DNA of 64,000 bases from Ichthyophis bannanicus (Eukaryota; Chordata; Amphibia; Gymnophiona; Ichthyophiidae): NCBI GenBank assembly GCA_033557465.1, contig CM066033.1, forward strand, positions 385,337,289-385,401,288, read 5' to 3'. Numbering within the stretch: position 1 is the stretch's first letter; every line of letters starts with the position of its first letter. The notes under the pieces were generated by a model, which saw only the letters and a list, made by a program, of their open reading frames with translations, was not told the DNA's origin and did not search any database. Positions 60,876-64,000 of this stretch are shown here, piece after piece. Position numbers and translations under genes: made by a program.

Positions 60876-62369
60876 GTCACCCAGTGTGGGACCCCACAGG
60901 TTAAGGCAGGATACTACACTGAGGCCTTATCTTGAACTGGCCAGAAAAAGGATATAGAAAGCCTTGCTATGCTCTCTGGGAGTTGTAGTTCTTATAGACC
61001 AGCCAAGAAATGAGTTGCGGACGCGTGGTAAGGCTCAAAGACAGGATATATTCCCCTTCCGGGAGGATTCTTTTTGTAATGAAAAACAAGGCAGATGAAC
61101 CAACTTCGGGTACAAAAATAGACAAAATGTGAACAAAAACTGCTTCTTTTTTCAGCTTCTTTACACCAAATGAAAAGGTATTTTAAACAGTCCTTTTTCC
61201 AACAAACATAAACTCTTTCTCTGTTACTTCCACAGTTAGAAAGTTTCACAGCTCCTTTAACATAGAGAGGAGATCTCATCTGCAATTGTGAGCGTACAAT
61301 CCATGTATTCAACAGTGGGTTGGTCCCCCTGCACTTCACACTGCATGTCCTCACTCTCTGTTGCAAACAGTCTCTCTTTCAAATAGCTAGACGTGTTATT
61401 TAGCAGTCTCTCCCTATCACAAACAGACTTCTTTTCTTCCTCTGTTAACGTCTGTGAAAAACAATTACCGTATTCACTAGAGTTCCTTTCTTGAGAGCCC
61501 TTCAAATGCTGCCAATCATATGGGAAGTTCCTGCATTCAATTCTCTTTCTATTAGAGGTAATAAGCTTACCTTCTGGCTCTCTCAGCTTAGAGTTCCTCG
61601 GCACAGCTGAAGCTACCGGAGTGGAACAGGATGGCAATTCCTTACAGGTTTTCCCTTTTGGCTTTTCCCCAGGTACAAAACTGTCTTCAGGACAGAAGAC
61701 TTTATCCTTTCTGTCCCTGTAGCCTGGGTAATTGGCTTTTCCAGCCTGTCTCAGCCTGGCTTTAAAACTGCCTTCTCTGTTACCTTTTGTATAAGCGTTA
61801 CTGTGTTCAAAGGTGTCTGTGCACTGCCTTCTATGGCAGACTCCTGGGTTTTCTCTCTCAGCCTTGGAGCTAAACCTTTCGGTTCTCCCAGCCCTCTCAG
61901 TGGCTCCGCTCCAACCCAGACTTCCAGCAGAATGTCCTGGGCTCCTGGGGTTCTCTGCCCTTTCAGAGTTCCTTGACTTCTCAGGAGTTTTTGCAGTTGC
62001 TGCTCTCTCTGCCTCTCTGCTAATTCCTGTAACTCCTGGGACTTCTCTGGCTTCCAGGATTTCTGTTGCTTCTGCTCTCTCAGCTCCGTCTAACCCGAAC
62101 CTGAACTTGCACTCGCCCTTCCCTCTAACTCCAGGTAAGTGATGTTTATTCACGTGTGTCTCAACCCCGCCTCCTTTCAGCTGCTCCTCATTCCCTAATG
62201 ATTCCTGAGCCTTCCTGCAGCTTGGGCGTGTTCTCAGAGCTCGAGACCTGGTTTGTTTATGTTGCCTATAGCAACTCCCTGTCATGTGCTTGTCTGAAGT
62301 GTCAGTGTCAGATCCACTATCTGTATTTCTACTTATTTCCATGGGCTCTGCTAGATCCACTTTGTGACA
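60875..62369 (-). mobile_element. Solo-LTR-like element with an internal ORF, copy C
   Basis: In sense it starts TGTCACAAAGTGGATCTAGC and ends GGTCCCACACTGGGTGACA: TG...CA termini with longer inverted ends (TGTCAC). Flanked by ATAT on both sides, although the flank is a TA microsatellite, so this is weak. No clear AATAAA at the position seen in copies A and B. No adjoining gag/pol. Confidence 0.62.
61257..62342 (-). CDS. ORF of LTR-like element C (MDCTL family), intact
   Basis: Open from the very first codon of the element (TGT at 62369) and with the first ATG at 62342; about 361 codons, no stop. N-terminus MEISRNTDSGSDTDTSDKH; the middle is low-complexity, rich in Arg/Glu/Ser (REAERAATAKTPEKSRNSER); the C-terminus is SEDMQCEVQGDQPTVEY then MDCTLTIADE. 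Not a recognisable gag, env or enzyme. Shared N- and C-terminal motifs in three diverged copies argue for past selection on the protein. It resembles, only in layout, LTR-encoded ORFs such as those in U3 regions of some retroelements. Confidence 0.58.
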   Translation of the reverse strand: MEISRNTDSGSDTDTSDKHMTGSCYRQHKQTRSRALRTRPSCRKAQESLGNEEQLKGGGVETHVNKHHLPGVRGKGECKFRFGLDGAERAEATEILEAREVPGVTGISREAERAATAKTPEKSRNSERAENPRSPGHSAGSLGWSGATERAGRTERFSSKAERENPGVCHRRQCTDTFEHSNAYTKGNREGSFKARLRQAGKANYPGYRDRKDKVFCPEDSFVPGEKPKGKTCKELPSCSTPVASAVPRNSKLREPEGKLITSNRKRIECRNFPYDWQHLKGSQERNSSEYGNCFSQTLTEEEKKSVCDRERLLNNTSSYLKERLFATESEDMQCEVQGDQPTVEYMDCTLTIADEISSLC

Positions 62370-62390
62370 ATATATATATATATATATATC
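62370..62390. repeat. (TA)n microsatellite
   Basis: About ten TA units immediately beside the start of LTR-like copy C. Confidence 0.9.
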
Positions 62391-63744
62391 AATACTTGAT
62401 AAGTCCAGGAGTAATTGCTACTTCCCACTTTTCCCAAGATTCTATAGGTCTGTCTGGCAAATGAACCATGTGATATAAAGAAGCCAATCCTGTGTTAATA
62501 TATAAATTAGGACTGTATTGCTGATAGAAAAATAATGGAAATATAGAATAAATTAGTTTTCTGAGGTAGCAAGTTATGTAGCCCTAGGATAGCAATTACT
62601 AAGATTGCATCACTGTTTTAGCAACCAACATCATTGATTCACTCTGCACTCTGACGTACAGCAAATTATCTATCTAGACTAGACCCACTACCCAAGAGAA
62701 TTTAGACCATTACCTTAGCTTTTGCCAAAAGAACAATTGTGACTGGGTCTGAGAAGTCATCTCAGAAACAGCATAAAGTCCAAAGTATGGCAGAGATCCA
62801 ACACAGGCTGCAGGCAGTCCCACCGAGCTGCATGGCAGCACCAGGCTTCAGATCTGTGGGAGAGATTCACTCCTTCCAAGGTTAGTCTTTGTCCTTGCAC
62901 ACTATCTTATAGAAAGAGATAGATAGGCAGCAGGGCTACAGCCTGCAGAAAGCAAAACTGCCATTGTCAGAGAGCTAAGTTAAGTTCCCATGAAGTATTC
63001 AAAGTTCTGCAAATCTAAAAGTGGTCCCTCATGTGTTCTCAAGAGTGGTGCTCACCCCTTTGAGTCCAGCGTATAATTATTATTCCTGACCCCCTCGTCA
63101 CGGCATCATGATTGGCTGGATTCAGTTCCTGTATGTCATCGTCAGTGAATCATATCACAGTGGTCAGGTGGTCTTTCTCCAAACAAAGGTCCATGGTGCA
63201 AGAAAGATGTTGGTATGCAAGTCCAACATTGTTGTAAATGCTAGGACCAGCAGTACAGTCTCTGGCCTCAGCCTTGAGTTCTCTTGCACGTAGTCATGGC
63301 TGGAAACAATAACTCTGCTGTAAAGTACATGACTGCAAACTTGCTTGATTTGCTGGTCTGATGCTGAGAACATAGCAGAAGAAATCCATTTTGTTTGGAT
63401 CAGAACAGGCCCCATCTTGTAAAAGGAAGCCATGTTGCAGGCTTTAGTTTCTGAGCAGGCCCCAGGCACCAGCCCTATAGGACTAAATGCATGCTATTGG
63501 CATGTTCTATAGTAATAGGATTATCAGCTATCTCCAGGTCACCATGGACAGACTAAGCCAGTCCACTAGAAAAGTCTGCTTGAATGCAGTGGAAGTAAAA
63601 TCAGGACTGTCTCAGTCTGTCCCTGATGACCAGGAGCCATCTGGTAAGCATCATAAACATGCCCCAAAATGTCTTGTAGAATAGGAATAGATTTGACGCA
63701 GGGCCTGGAGTAAACATGAAAAATAAAAGGCAAAATATAGTGGA
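62391..63744. other. Intergenic sequence, nothing recognised
   Basis: Only short spurious frames; no exon-like sequence with splice sites that I trust. Confidence 0.35.
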
Positions 63745-63965
63745 GTTAAGGAGTAGCCTAGTGGTTAGAGCAGCGGGCTGGGCACTAAGGAAACCATTAC
63801 AGTGATGTTCCTTGTGTCCTTGAACAAGTCACTTAATCTTCCATTCCTTCAGGTACAGAATTAGATTATAAGCTCTCTGGGAACAGGGACGTTACTTGAA
63901 TGTAACTCACCCTGAACCCTTGCAAAAAAAACAGATGAGCCCCCAAAATAAATGAATCAATATTG
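63745..63965 (+). mobile_element. tRNA-derived CORE-type SINE
   Basis: A-box AGTAGCCTAGTGGTTAGAGC at the head, the central GTCCTTGAACAAGTCACTTA, then TTATAAGCTCTCTGGGAACA and GTAACTCACCCTGAACCC, ending with an A-rich tail. The B box is degraded. The same family appears at 28395, 28615 and 36902. Confidence 0.8.
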
Positions 63966-64000
63966 AAACATCACGGTTGGTATTTTTTAAAATGCAAGCC

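Noticed and set aside
60992..61366. Separate 124-codon minus-strand frame
   Set aside because: Overlaps the end of the LTR-like copy C ORF in another frame and has no counterpart in the sister copies.
54370..62342. Host exons or a host gene family in the 54-62 kb region
   Set aside because: The three ORFs lie inside elements with shared TG...CA ends and flanking duplications, in both orientations, without introns.

Overview
This is vertebrate nuclear DNA, most likely from a large, repeat-rich amphibian genome; I favour a caecilian, but that is inference from repeat style and not from any species-specific marker. There is no bacterial gene organisation: the coding stretches are spliced exons or transposable-element (TE) ORFs. 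The mix of CR1, L2, L1-type ORF1 elements, DIRS tyrosine-recombinase retrotransposons, a Penelope-like element, Tc1 and hAT DNA transposons, and tRNA-derived SINEs fits an amphibian.

Host gene. One host gene is recognisable: a classical calpain (CAPN1/2/8 group) on the minus strand. Exon 1 (16039-16275, ATG included) and the 70-bp exon 2 (1522-1591) carry clear calpain sequence with canonical splice sites and matching phase. Intron 1 is about 14.4 kb and is mostly TEs. Exon 3 and later exons should lie left of the window. From 16.3 kb to 64 kb I see no further host exon; this would be the region upstream of the calpain gene.

TE layout. 2.7-6 kb: 3' ends of LINEs. 6.64-15.81 kb: a Tc1-like fold-back transposon carrying two large insertions, an ORF1-only L1-type element (7046-8849, with 16-bp TSDs) and a nearly complete DIRS element (9.3-15.5 kb; gag, RT-RNaseH-methylase-like and tyrosine recombinase on the minus strand). 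17.3-20.6 kb: CR1 pieces. 21.2-22.5 kb: a second ORF1-only L1-type remnant. 22.56-26.9 kb: a CR1 split by a Penelope-like element with a GIY-YIG domain and a hammerhead-like motif. 27.3-28.4 kb: CR1. 28.79-30.39 kb: a third ORF1-only L1-type element with perfect TSDs. 33.2-41.7 kb: a minisatellite invaded by an L2 LINE, itself invaded by an almost complete 6-kb CR1 whose ORF2 is interrupted by one SINE. 43.5-46.4 kb: a decayed, internally deleted second DIRS. 47.5-51.8 kb: two tandem hAT-like elements sharing 8-bp target duplications. 53.9-55.4, 59.5-60.8 and 60.9-62.4 kb: three related TG...CA-ended elements of about 1.4-1.5 kb (solo-LTR-like) that each carry an ORF with a shared N-terminal MEI motif and a shared C-terminal MDC[ST]L motif; I do not recognise this family and regard it as the most unusual signal here.

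Apart from the calpain exons, the genes do not work together as a pathway. They are mobile elements nested inside one another, and the nesting gives a relative insertion order in several places.
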